Part shown: piece after piece, positions 1 to 10,736 of the stretch
How positions within the stretch are numbered: position 1 is the first letter of the stretch
How the letters are laid out: each line of letters begins with the position of its first letter
Source: Rugalucina vietnamica
Lineage: Eukaryota > Mollusca > Bivalvia > Lucinida > Lucinidae
NCBI GenBank assembly: GCA_964017185.1
Contig: OZ024882.1
Span: 36,132,488-36,196,487 of the forward strand
Direction: 5' to 3'
Length of the DNA stretch: 64,000 nt
Made by a program: the position numbers and the translations under genes
The notes under the pieces: model-generated
Told to the model about the DNA's origin: nothing
The model's database searches: none
What the model saw: the letters and a program-made list of their open reading frames with translations, nothing else

Positions 1-43
1 GATGAAGAAACAGCGCTCTTAACCGCTCGGCCACGGGGCCGCC
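1..43 (-). repeat. tRNA-like SINE head, cut by window edge
   Basis: Read on the minus strand this begins GGCGGCCCCGTGGCCGAGCG and continues GGTTAAGAGCGCT. That is the acceptor stem, box A and D-arm of a Leu/Ser-type tRNA. The copy runs off the window, so a real tRNA gene cannot be separated from a tRNA-derived SINE. Three or more other tRNA-derived SINEs in the window make the SINE reading likelier. Confidence 0.5.
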
Positions 44-329
44 GATACCCAGTTGTCTTTTTGTAAAACCATCTAAACGCTCGAAAGTTTTGAAAAGTAT
101 CGTTTTTCGCACTGCACAATTAACACTGTCGCCATATGTATTTTGATAATATGATACCCAGTTGTCTTTTTGTAAAACAATATGACTAGACAATACGGCC
201 CGAACGTTATATCCGTGAGAAATGGAAAACTTTTATTTGTAAAATCTCACATTTAGTTTGCGTCAAGAATTTGTTATTTCCAAATACAACGGTACCCCGT
301 TACGTATGTCAAAGCTTTTGGGATTTTAT

Positions 330-2815
330 TAGGCAAAGGGCCAAATAAAAAAAAGAGCCCTATTTCAGATTCTTTTTCAACCCATCTGGTAGAAAAATCC
401 CAGTGGTACAGTGGGTTAGTGTAGTCCATAAGAGGCACTTTAAGCATGGATGCCAGATCTGAAAGTGGTGCAGATTTTTTTTACGAGCTAATAAACACAC
501 CAACACTAGATTCGCTAACGTGACTCTGATAAATGGGGGTGCCCCTACACAATCAGTCATAACTCAGCTAGAGCATTGAACTATATAAAAAATTACAGCT
601 AAAACATTGGCCTAACTTCCTAGGGTAACATATGCAAAACATTTAATTTGCATGTTCATGAATATTAATTTTAATCATCATAAAAAGTTAAAAATCATAA
701 AACAGATAATAAAACGTGGAGAAAACAATAAAACATCACAAGTAAGAGTTTCATGAATATAAAGGAAGACTTTAAAACTGTAGGGAATAATGAACAGATG
801 AAACATAAACGTAAGGCGAAATACCAACAAAGTCTTTGAATCATGTCAGTCTGCCAACTCGTATCCTAAATGTATCGCTGACCTCATGTAAATCATACTA
901 TATCATGGCAGCCATTTGATGTATTTTTCAGCACTCTTGAACTATATGTAGCGAAGATTGACGTGATTTTTTAGGCGCAGCCCCTTGATATTTCCTGACA
1001 TTTCCCCAATTTTTCCAAAGTTTTTATAACTACTCGGCAACTTAAAACTTATATGATATTAAATTGGACAGCTCTACAATAATAAGTTGTCCTAGCCATG
1101 TTTAGACACCATTTGCTGCACTTTGGGGCTATTTAAAGCTGAGATATAGTTGTTTTGAATGTATATCTCCCTCAAATTTCAACCAGTTTTCTAAATTTTC
1201 AAAAGTTCCTCTTTGTATTTATTAAACAAAACATCAGACTATTTATCCATCAGAATACTGCATAGCCTTACAACATTGTCCTAGTAATTATGTGATTCCA
1301 CTTCTAGCAATCTAGACCCATTTATGGCCAAGATACAAGTGGTTTTGTAGGTACATTTCCATATTGTTGAGTATTTTTTGCACTGATATCGGATGTTTAC
1401 AATAAGATTCAAGTATTAAAATCCTTTCATTTATAAATCAGACCACAAGTCTAAAGTTCAATGTCTTAGCAATTATTTTATACAAATTTCACCGATCTAA
1501 GGCAATTTGCTTCAAAGATTTAGGTCATTTTCTGGGTAGATAACGCCATTTTGTCCATCATTTTCCAACAGCATATACAATTTTCATTAATATTTATGAA
1601 AACCAAATCGGATAAATTAAATTTTACACTGCATGACTATATTAAATTGCACTGCACTCTATGACAATTAGCATCTGAGGTGCAAGTGATTTTATAGGTT
1701 CGTCCCAATATTTTTGGCACAATTTTTCGCTGATATTGGAAGTTTTCATTTACATTCATGGGATTAAAAATAGAACCATGTATACATCAAACCATTGGGC
1801 TATGATGCAGTCTTAGCAATTATTTTATACCAAATTCAGCATTCTGTTGCAATATGTTGCTTAGATAAGGCCATTTTCTTCGACGGTATAATGTTCGAAT
1901 TTATCTGTCATCTTCCTATATAACCTACACTTTTCATTAATATTTATGAAAACTAAAATCATACAAATCTTCAGTATACATGAGAGTACATGATTATATT
2001 TAAATCTATTATACTGGCATTTAATTGATACTTTTTAGCACATTTTGGTCAACTTACAACCCAGGTACAGTAATGAAATAGGTACATTACCTTAGATTTT
2101 CATGATTTTCCTCTGAATTCTTCAGATTGTTTTATTAATATTCATGAATATACAAATTAGATATTGTCAAAAAGATTCATAATGTTCATTAGAAAGTTTG
2201 TTAATGTTAAATGGTATTTGTACATAAATCAATTTTGCACCATGGTTCAGGCCTTTTTTATTCATTGTTTTTATTTTATGATTTTCTGACATTTTTAATG
2301 TCTTTATATTAAATAAACATGAATATGCAAATTTGTTTAATTGCATGATGTGTCAGTGAATCATAGGTATGTGTCTAGGCTCTTAAATAAGACCAAGTTT
2401 GGGGGTCTAGGGAAAGAAGCAGCAGAAATATGATGAGCTATGTAGCCACACTACCAATTCAGAGAAACACACACTGGGTTGCCATGGAAACCGTTATTTT
2501 ATTTATGTATGTTGAGTTTATCTAAGACACAAACTTTGATTGCAATTCAGGAGTCTCAAGAAATACATTGACAACCATGAGAAGTAGCATTGGGTGTTGG
2601 AGGTGCAAGATAAGCCTTATTACCACCGAGAATATGAAATAATTGTATTTTTAGTGGGTGGGGTAACAAAATGGTGTCTGAAAAAAATCTGCACCACTTT
2701 TGTTTCTGGCATCCAACCTTATTTAACTTCTATATAGTTATACTTTTGCCTGGTACCAAAGAAATTTTTCTACCAGACGGGTTGAAAAGATTTTTACTCC
2801 AGCTCGCCAGCCCTC
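330..2815. mobile_element. Foldback-type element with AT-rich repetitive core
   Basis: The segment around 365-490 is the diverged reverse complement of 2680-2800. Both carry CAACCCRTCTGGTAGAAAAA, a GGATGCCAG block and AAGTGGTGCAGATTTTTTT in the same order. Between the arms lies about 2.2 kb of AT-rich DNA with degenerate units of roughly 250-400 bp, containing repeated phrases such as CTTAGCAATTATTTTATAC and TTCATTAATATTTATGAAAA. No transposase frame is visible. The design matches the larger element at 37.0-40.7 kb, and both carry GTGGGTGGGGTAA near the right arm. The outer boundaries are approximate. Confidence 0.6.
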
Positions 2816-2873
2816 TGACTATATCAAAAATGGTGTAAGGAGAAGGACAACGAAATACTTTCTGAGCCTGTGC

Positions 2874-3026
2874 ATGAGAAAACCAAAAATTTGGGTTCCG
2901 ACCAGGTTCGACACAAACCGCCCTGTACAAGCACAGAAGATGGCTAGAGGCTGGAAATTACTGCGAAGCTGATCTGCGCCTTTGTTTTCGCCTGTGCAGA
3001 TTGTTGGTTTTCCCATGCGCTGGATC
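2874..3026. mobile_element. GAGCC...GGCTC MITE, internally deleted copy
   Basis: It starts GAGCCTGTGCATGAGAAAAC and ends with the diverged inverse TTGGTTTTCCCATGCGC. It is flanked by the 4-bp direct repeat TTCT (2870-2873 and 3027-3030). It retains the sub-terminal GTTCGACACAAACCG block and half of the internal hairpin (CTGCGAAGCTGATCTGCGCC). At 153 bp it is shorter than the 210-235 bp sister copies at 32640, 44897, 50353, 51871 and 52444. Confidence 0.75.
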
Positions 3027-3030
3027 TTCT

Positions 3031-3765
3031 GTATTTCCAAGAACGAAACAAATATTTTACACACAACAAATAGGGAATAAAAATGCCGTTTCATTCAGAA
3101 TTTACATGCATGTACTTATCTACGTATTTCGGTGGGTAATGTTTTGAAAACAGATTTGGGATATATTAAATATAGATCAAATATATTTGGTCTCATCCGA
3201 AGATAAAAGCCACAGAAACGATATACGCTAATTGATAGTTACTATATATCCCCTACTTAAAAAGAAGCGTGAAGAAAGTGAAATTTAAGTCGAAAATTGA
3301 AGACCAGAAATATATTTTATTGCCAAATTAAAATATCTGGTAAAAGTGTACATACTTGAAGGCATCAGTGATCAGAATGATTAAAAAAAAAAAAAAAAAC
3401 GATGACGATCCCAGATGTATGGTGTATGCATGTACAGATACGAAGTCCAAAGATATGCCCCGCACACCCACCGACTCACCCACCCACCCACACACACACG
3501 CACACACGCACGCACGAGCGCGCGCGCGCATTGAAAATGAGATTAAATGAAGCCCCGGGAATGGTGCAAATACCCACCAAAACCTTAAAGCCCGTACAGC
3601 AATTTTGAAAATGATATGCGTCTCAAGAAAGTCAGTGGGTTATAATGTTGTTGAGTGTAGTGTTAAGGTGATTATATACGTTATATGAAAACGTTAATGA
3701 AACAACACTAACATAAACGAAATGATTGCATTACGAAAACTCGTCCAGGTAATATACTGATTTAT
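3031..3765. other. Unannotated stretch with simple repeat
   Basis: No gene is seen. It contains a poly-A run near 3384-3399 and a pyrimidine/purine-alternating microsatellite (CACC, then CACACG, then GCGCGC) at about 3465-3530. Open frames over the microsatellite are low-complexity artefacts. Confidence 0.6.
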
Positions 3766-3769
3766 CATA

Positions 3770-4155
3770 ATTTAAGGTCATCCCAGGGTCATGATTTAAA
3801 TAAATTTTGTAGACCTCCATTCTTTCATGCTTCATGCCAAGTTTCAAAATCATAGGCCTCATGGTTCTGAAGAAGAAGATTTTTGAAGGTTTTTGCCATT
3901 TATAGCCATGGCGGCCATCTTGGTCATGTGACCTTGACCATTTATACAAACTTTCATTCACTCTTCCTAAGGATGCTCCACATAAAGTTTGGCTCTGATT
4001 GGCCAAGCGGTTTCAGAGAAGAAGATGTTTGAATATTTTGGTCATACACATGTATATAGCACCGGGACAGGGGCAAACAACCCCTGGGCCCAAAATATTT
4101 TCATAAACATAAATCTTCTGTCCTTTTGCTCATTCCTAGCAATTTTCTGGGCGGA
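3770..4155. repeat. Internal fragment of the 22.8-24.8 kb Helentron-like family
   Basis: This matches 23950-24320 almost word for word: AGGTCATCCCAGGGTCATGA, CCATGGCGGCCATCTTGGTC, then TACATGTATATAGCACCGGG and CTTTTGCTCATTCCTAGCAA. The TAGCTCACC ends of the full element are missing, so it is an isolated core piece. Confidence 0.75.
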
Positions 4156-6149
4156 ATAATTCATAAAATATTAATTAATTGATAAGAAATTGTCATATCA
4201 GTGAATTGATAAACAATGTTTGGCAAGATATTAATAAACAGTCCATTTGGTTTAGGAAAAAAAGGCTCAATAGGGGGTTCATGAAATTGCCTAAATTTAG
4301 CTCCTGTGGAGATTGTTTGGAATTTGCTTTATTAGCATGTTGTTTTGCCAGATGGTTCCATGTATGTGTTTGAGAATTTTTCTTCTTCTCGTTGATGTTA
4401 TGTTTATCGGTGTTTTGATTATTTATTTGGATTTTATCAGCTTTGCATTGCTCTGTCTGTCTTTCATATTCAATTTGTTTTCCCTATATGGGGCCTCTAT
4501 TTGCCTCCACAGCTAAAGGACCTGTACTTACTTGAATCAATTGGAAATATTTTGTTTTTGTTTTATTAGTTAGTGGATATCAGTTTTGTCATATAAGAGG
4601 TTGGAGAGAAGGATTTATTTGCTTAAATTTTCTAACAATAGTTGTTATTAATGATTTTTATTTTGCAACAGGTGTCTATTGACTGTGACTGTACAAGCTG
4701 ACCTACTTAATTTCAGTTGTATAACTTGACCAAGGAAATTCCACTGGTAAAGTCCAGTTTTGAATAGCATAGGACTTGCATGGTTTGTCAGATGTTGAAT
4801 ATCTTGCAATATTTAATAATTAGTTTTTCTTTGTTAAACCTACCGGTATTGAAGTTGGTACCGTAGAGTATCAAAGTCCACTGTGATGGATGTTTACGAA
4901 GAATAGCGACTTCAGTAAAAGCCGGGAACCGGAAATCAGGCGGCATAATCCATTGTTTTTTCTTAGTCAAATCGTGTCAACTGGAAGTGCGTGGTTTTGA
5001 TATTAAAACCGAATTTTGATGTTTTTCTTTCTTGTGGATCTTATCAATAAATGGATAAATGCATCAGCTAGTACCATTTTCGATGATTATCTCTGTTGCG
5101 ATGACTGTGATTGAAAATCGATTTTTTTCTTATTATCATTCCGAATCAATCCGTATGTAACAGAACGAAGCTGTGTATGTTAGAAACAATATCTGACCAC
5201 TTTGAAATGAATACATAGCAGCACAATGAAGCGCAAGCCAAAATAAATTTTGTTTACTTCATTTTCATACCTTGCTCAGTGGCCATATTGGATTTGGTAC
5301 CTTGCTCCATGGCCATGTCCATTGCATAGCTGGGAACCTGTGAGGTCACTTACAGGTCACTGCTTGACCCATGCTTTGAGACTATTTGACCTTTTGATTT
5401 TTTTATATTGTTTTTCAAATTGAACAATTTTCTAGCATTTAATTTGGCTGTCTGAATACTTAAAAAACTATTCCATGCCATTTTTTGCAATAGAACAATA
5501 AAAGTAAAAATAAATTGCAAGGTCTTGTTTTTGGTTTGAGACTATCAGTCATTGTCAACAATACTAAGGTTTTAGGGTGTGTGGCTGTTGTCAAGGCAAT
5601 AATTTCTCATTTAAATGAACTTCTTTGTGGAATTGTGATGTAATTCTATATTTCTAGAGGACTGGAGACACCATTTTTGTAAAAGCTGTGCAGAAAAATT
5701 GAGTTTGAAAAAACAGCTGGAGTCACTACGAAGAAAGAAATGACTCAAGGTTTGTATCACTCTTTCTATTTGATTGTCAATCTAGAGACTGTTGAATACT
5801 TGGAAATAGAATTGTGGGGCATTTCATGAATTTTTGGTCACTACAGTAGGTAGTATTTACCAAATGTTACTGTAATGCTTTTGGAATGCAATGTTATACA
5901 AGTATAAGCTTTTCAAAAAGGCAGTGTCTAGCCTCTTCAGACCAGGAATCTAGCCATCTGGGTCTGGACGCTTGCTGTCTGGTAGTGTTGGAGATTCTAA
6001 CCAACAGGACCCCATTGGAAATAATCAACACGCATACTGTGTATTACATAACCATTTGTTTTATAAAAAAATCTGTTTTTCATCTTTCACACTCTTGGGC
6101 ATTGTTCTGTTGGTGGCACTAGGCTTGGTGACTTCCAGAGAAGGTGGGT
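4156..6149. other. Intergenic stretch; possible short terminal exon
   Basis: No known gene is recognised. One exon-like signal occurs at about 5657-5745 (+). An acceptor-like TATATTTCTAG precedes an open frame of about 29 codons containing HFCKSC and a Lys/Leu-rich end, followed by a stop. It could be a last exon of something upstream, but there is no homology to support it. The rest is AT-rich single-copy-looking DNA. Confidence 0.3.
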
Positions 6150-6315
6150 CAGTGGTGAATTTAGAGGGGGTTCAAGGGGTTCGCTCGAACTCCCCTCAGG
6201 ACCATAATTATTTCATTTTCATAGGGAATTTAAAGAAATTTGTCTGAAATTAGGCAAACGAACCCCCCATTTCTGCATTTGAACCCCCTCTTTAGAAATC
6301 CTGGATCCGCCCCTG
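6150..6315. mobile_element. Short palindromic MITE with GGATCCGCCCCTG end
   Basis: The left end CAGTGGTGAATTTAGAGGGG and the right end (reading inward CAGGGGCGGATCCAGGATTT) are diverged inverted repeats. They continue through AGGGGGTTCAA on both sides. A 5-bp direct repeat TGGGT flanks it (6145-6149 and 6316-6320). The CAGGGGCGGATCCAGGA terminus resembles widespread animal hAT-type MITEs, but those have 8-bp duplications, so the superfamily is uncertain. Confidence 0.65.
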
Positions 6316-6366
6316 TGGGTGCAGTTGAAGAAGATACCTATCTTCTGAGTAGATCAATTTCTGATC

Positions 6367-6580
6367 TTTAGGGAGTGCGGTGGCGTAGTGGTAGAGTGTC
6401 GGACTCCGAATCGAGAGGTCCTGAGTTCGATCCCCACAGGCGTCACTGTGTTGTGACCTTGAGCAAGACACATTAACTCCCTACAGTACTGGGTAAACCC
6501 AGGAAGAGTTGGCTCCGTCCCGACTTGACTGAAAAATTGTTGACTGGGACGTTAAGCCTCAATACAAAAAACAACAACAA
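6367..6580 (+). mobile_element. tRNA-derived SINE, full length
   Basis: The tRNA-like head has box A (GTGGCGTAGTGGTAGAGTG) and box B (GAGTTCGATCCCC). A body follows (TTGAGCAAGACACATTAACT), then the shared tail TTGTTGACTGGGACGTTAAG and an A/C-rich 3' end. An 11-bp target duplication AATTTCTGATC lies at 6356-6366 and 6581-6591, so insertion by LINE machinery is clear. Sister copies are at 14863 and 44297. Confidence 0.9.
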
Positions 6581-6814
6581 AATTTCTGATCATCACCTCA
6601 GGTGTGGGGTGGTTGGCTAAATTTAGAATTTAGTCAAGGGGAAAATAGTTTTGGGGTGGACCATTAAAACTATTTACACTAAAACAACTGCCTCGATATG
6701 TGCCTATTTTTAAATAGAAACCTTAAATTCCTGAAATGGTCTTGGATGAGACCACTCGAGAAGGGATACTTTTCCAAACCTGAATAGTTCTGGGGAAAAA
6801 TGAATTTTTCAGGG

Positions 6815-8375
6815 CATCACTATCAGGTCTGATGCAAGTCAGGATTGAGGTACTATACCTCGATTGAGGTTTGTAACCTCCATTGAGTTTTGAAATATGC
6901 ATAGACATGTGCAAAATTTCGAAAAATGAAGCATTAGGCGTAAACAATAAATAGCTGTGTTTCCGCTAACCAGTCCAACTCTGAGTTTTTGCGCCGACCC
7001 AGCAGTTTTTATTGCCAATAAAAATAAAATGGAAATATTTTCATGCAGACCGACCCTCAACATTTGAAGTGGAAAACAGACAATGATTTAAAAACTGCTA
7101 TAATTTCAACAATACTAGGTCAACTCGCATTCAGCTTCCTACTGGTTTTAAACTTCATCGCATGTTTGTTTCGAGTACTTACATGTACATGTATGATTAA
7201 TTTTAGCACGTTTCTACCTCTTTACCCATTTTCAAGAAAGATAAAAATACACAAAAAATAAAAAGATTTTCCGACCTACCGACTCTACCCCGTCTTCGGC
7301 ATGTTAGCGGAAACAAGGCTATTTTTATTTTACGCCTTACGTTGAAATATGCAAAATTCTGCTTTCATAAATCTGTTAACCTTGGTCGTTTACTTATTTT
7401 TGATACAACTGTTTTGAAAATTAATCAGAATATTTTTTTACAAAACATGTTTTTACCTAATGTTACCATTGTTTTCTGCTTACTTCTACTGTCCGGCATT
7501 GATGTCTTTCTGATTGACACAAACCTGGTTTCTGCCACTGACATCAGGTGTAAGTGGTAATCTTTTTTTTAAGTTTATACTTGTTTTCATTTTTTGTTTA
7601 ATAGTATTTCAGCAATGTTAAACATCAAAATGATGATATTCTTAGATAAAAGTATAAAATATACAGAAAGCAGCAGAAATACTATTCTAATACATGCCAT
7701 ACATTGAAGACTATTATTTTAAATCTCAAAATTCAAAAATTACCCCTTCCACTTATGAAATTGGAGGAATTTGCAAAGAATTCTCAAACAGATTTTGCTG
7801 AAAAATGTTTCATTTGAAAGCTGCACATTTTGCAAGCAACATTGGCCGGGCCCGGAATGATGTTGCAATTTTTGCATAGCTACATGTATTCGTTTTTCTC
7901 AATATAGATCTAGTAATTTCACGTACATTTTCAAACCTCAATGAGGTTAAAAACCTTACCTCCAGGGATTTTTTTTGACAATTTTGGGAAGGGGCCCTAG
8001 GGCCTTTCTAATTGGGACAATTAGCGAAGTAAATTCGGAATTGGGAAATTTCAAGTTCTAGACATTCAAAATTGATATTTTCCAAAGTGACATAGCTTAG
8101 TAAGGGATTTCATTTAGAATAATTATATAATAATTCATAATCAAAAGTGTCAAAAGTTAAATAACATTTCTAACAGCAAAGTTTGAATTTCACAATGTAT
8201 GGAACTGTTGAAAATTATTTTCAGCTGTAATTGGGATTTTTTCTCCAGATTGGGGAAAAAGACACCTAATAGTAATTTGCAATGGGAATGAGGCCTAATT
8301 TCGGCCCCTGAGACACACAAAAAAAAAAAAATCCCTGGGACCTCAATCCTGACGTGTACCAGACCTGACTATAGG
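6815..8375. mobile_element. Possible foldback pair (CAGGTCTG...GTCAGGATTGAGG)
   Basis: The words TCAGGTCTG, GTCAGGATTGAGGT at 6819-6854 recur inverted at 8338-8370 (ACCTCAATCCTGACGTGTAC, CAGACCTGA). A second inverted match involves AACCTC/GAGGTT near 6870 and 7940. Arms are short (about 45 bp) and the interior is AT-rich with no coding capacity. It encloses the 358-bp MITE at 6958. Confidence 0.4.
6958..7315. mobile_element. MITE with TGTTTCCGCTAAC termini
   Basis: The sequence begins TGTTTCCGCTAAC and ends with the exact inverse GTTAGCGGAAACA. CGACC-containing sub-terminal blocks are also inverted. It is 358 bp and AT-rich inside, and it lies within the larger inverted pair at 6815-8375. 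No target duplication is convincing. Confidence 0.6.
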
Positions 8376-9344
8376 TTTATTGTCTTGTGCATTTCTTTAA
8401 GGTTGGGTGCTGGGGTCAGGTATTCACCATTTTTGCATTATCGGCTGGTTTCCAGCTTGGAAATAATCAATATTGGAAATACAGGTAACCAAAACCACCC
8501 TGACCTTAAGGTTATGTTTATATTGTAAAAAACGGTCAAATCCAATAATAGAAGATGAAAAGCATGTTTTACTACATTGTCCACAGTATCACCCTGTCCA
8601 ACGTTGACGCCGGTGAAACGGCCCCAACACCGGTTACTACGGTGCTTTCGCTACAAAATTTGATGGAAGCGAATAAATTTCTTGTGTTGTTCAATGTGAT
8701 ATAAACGTTTGCGATGAAGTAAAACGCGTATCTAATGGAGAATTAACTTGACTTTTTATTTCTGCTTGAACGAAAAACTGCTTTTGTATATTTTTTCCAA
8801 ACATTCGATTCAAAGTTGGTAAACAAGGTTCGGCCAAGGCCTATTCGGCCGATTTCTACAGAAACTGTTCGTATTTTCCAAAATACGCACAAAATGTGAG
8901 CAAACGAGCATTTTGATATGACTTGTAGGCAAGATTGTGGAACGTTTGCATCGTTCTCGATAGATTTTCCCCCGAAAAATGCACAGGAAGAATTTTATGG
9001 CAAAAAGTAAACACAACGCCGGTTACTACGGTACCAGAATTAACTGGATTATTGGATAGATGGGCATTCTAGCTTTACAAGATGCGGATTGTGTTACTAA
9101 TTCGTGCCCAGCTTCTGCCTACATCTCTTTTATGTAGTTTAGGGAACTATACGTTTATTGACATGGTTATCAACCCTAGAATGAAGAGATTCTAATGAAA
9201 CAGTTCCGTATTGTTATGAGATAGAAGTGGTTCCAATAGGAAAACAGGGCTTGTCCATGACTCACCAATTGCACGTAATTACATGTATACTTTGAGGTAT
9301 CTTGGTATTATAAGTTACACCAACCTTTCTGCAACCCTTATAAA
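8097..9344. repeat. First copy of a 1.25-kb tandem duplication
   Basis: This is repeated immediately downstream at 9345-10591 with almost no change. I see only a poly-A tract of 13 versus 10 bases (near 8318 and 9567) and one A/G difference (near 8940/10185). The unit holds LINE 3' sequence (to 8589) followed by the first 755 bp of the CACCCTGTCC inverted-repeat arm (from 8590). The duplication therefore happened after that element inserted. A haplotype or assembly duplication could look the same. Confidence 0.9.
8515..8589 (+). pseudogene. LINE ORF2 C-terminal zinc-knuckle fragment
   Basis: Twenty-five codons read CLYCKK...IEDEKHVLLHCPQY. This is the CCHC-type motif found after the reverse transcriptase domain of many non-LTR retrotransposons. 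The frame ends at the TSD copy AGTAT where the CACCCTGTCC arm begins. An identical copy lies at 9760-9834, and the missing C-terminus resumes at 13716. Confidence 0.7.
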
Positions 9345-10591
9345 TTAGTAAGGGATTTCATTTAGAATAATTATATAATAATTCATAATCAAAAGTGTCA
9401 AAAGTTAAATAACATTTCTAACAGCAAAGTTTGAATTTCACAATGTATGGAACTGTTGAAAATTATTTTCAGCTGTAATTGGGATTTTTTCTCCAGATTG
9501 GGGAAAAAGACACCTAATAGTAATTTGCAATGGGAATGAGGCCTAATTTCGGCCCCTGAGACACACAAAAAAAAAATCCCTGGGACCTCAATCCTGACGT
9601 GTACCAGACCTGACTATAGGTTTATTGTCTTGTGCATTTCTTTAAGGTTGGGTGCTGGGGTCAGGTATTCACCATTTTTGCATTATCGGCTGGTTTCCAG
9701 CTTGGAAATAATCAATATTGGAAATACAGGTAACCAAAACCACCCTGACCTTAAGGTTATGTTTATATTGTAAAAAACGGTCAAATCCAATAATAGAAGA
9801 TGAAAAGCATGTTTTACTACATTGTCCACAGTATCACCCTGTCCAACGTTGACGCCGGTGAAACGGCCCCAACACCGGTTACTACGGTGCTTTCGCTACA
9901 AAATTTGATGGAAGCGAATAAATTTCTTGTGTTGTTCAATGTGATATAAACGTTTGCGATGAAGTAAAACGCGTATCTAATGGAGAATTAACTTGACTTT
10001 TTATTTCTGCTTGAACGAAAAACTGCTTTTGTATATTTTTTCCAAACATTCGATTCAAAGTTGGTAAACAAGGTTCGGCCAAGGCCTATTCGGCCGATTT
10101 CTACAGAAACTGTTCGTATTTTCCAAAATACGCACAAAATGTGAGCAAACGAGCATTTTGATATGACTTGTAGGCAAGATTGTGGGACGTTTGCATCGTT
10201 CTCGATAGATTTTCCCCCGAAAAATGCACAGGAAGAATTTTATGGCAAAAAGTAAACACAACGCCGGTTACTACGGTACCAGAATTAACTGGATTATTGG
10301 ATAGATGGGCATTCTAGCTTTACAAGATGCGGATTGTGTTACTAATTCGTGCCCAGCTTCTGCCTACATCTCTTTTATGTAGTTTAGGGAACTATACGTT
10401 TATTGACATGGTTATCAACCCTAGAATGAAGAGATTCTAATGAAACAGTTCCGTATTGTTATGAGATAGAAGTGGTTCCAATAGGAAAACAGGGCTTGTC
10501 CATGACTCACCAATTGCACGTAATTACATGTATACTTTGAGGTATCTTGGTATTATAAGTTACACCAACCTTTCTGCAACCCTTATAAATT
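9345..10591. repeat. Second copy of the 1.25-kb tandem duplication
   Basis: This is a direct repeat of 8097-9344. It ends in CCCTTATAAATT, after which the sequence departs (GAAGTACTTTC here, AGTAAGGGATT in the first copy). The junction shares only AATT/TTAG microhomology. Confidence 0.9.
9760..9834 (+). pseudogene. LINE ORF2 C-terminal fragment, duplicated copy
   Basis: These are the same 25 codons as 8515-8589. This copy is directly continuous with the intact 3.9-kb inserted element (9835-13710). With the single TSD restored, the reading frame passes without interruption into the codons at 13716-13880. Confidence 0.7.
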
Positions 10592-10690
10592 GAAGTACTT
10601 TCTTGCTTGTACTTACTTACTTACTGGCTCAATGACTCTATGACTGACTCACGCATTCGGAAGTTTCGAGTCGAAACATTTTCCAGTATG

Positions 10691-10691
10691 T

Positions 10692-10736
<45 letters not shown>
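10691..10736. repeat. (AAT)n microsatellite in left arm
   Basis: An uninterrupted AAT run marks the inner edge of the left inverted arm. Its mirror (ATT)n lies at 12816-12853 in the right arm. Confidence 0.95.

Noticed and set aside
3356-3608. Pro/Thr/His- and Arg-rich short proteins on both strands
   Set aside because: Translation of a CA/CG microsatellite.
6367-6450. Functional tRNA gene
   Set aside because: The tRNA-like head is followed by a SINE body, tail and target duplication; the same holds at 14863 and 44297.
8810-9016. Identical 68-codon frames at 8810-9016 and 10055-10261
   Set aside because: They are the same arm sequence in the tandem duplication; the inverted arm at 13285-13557 does not preserve that frame as a gene.
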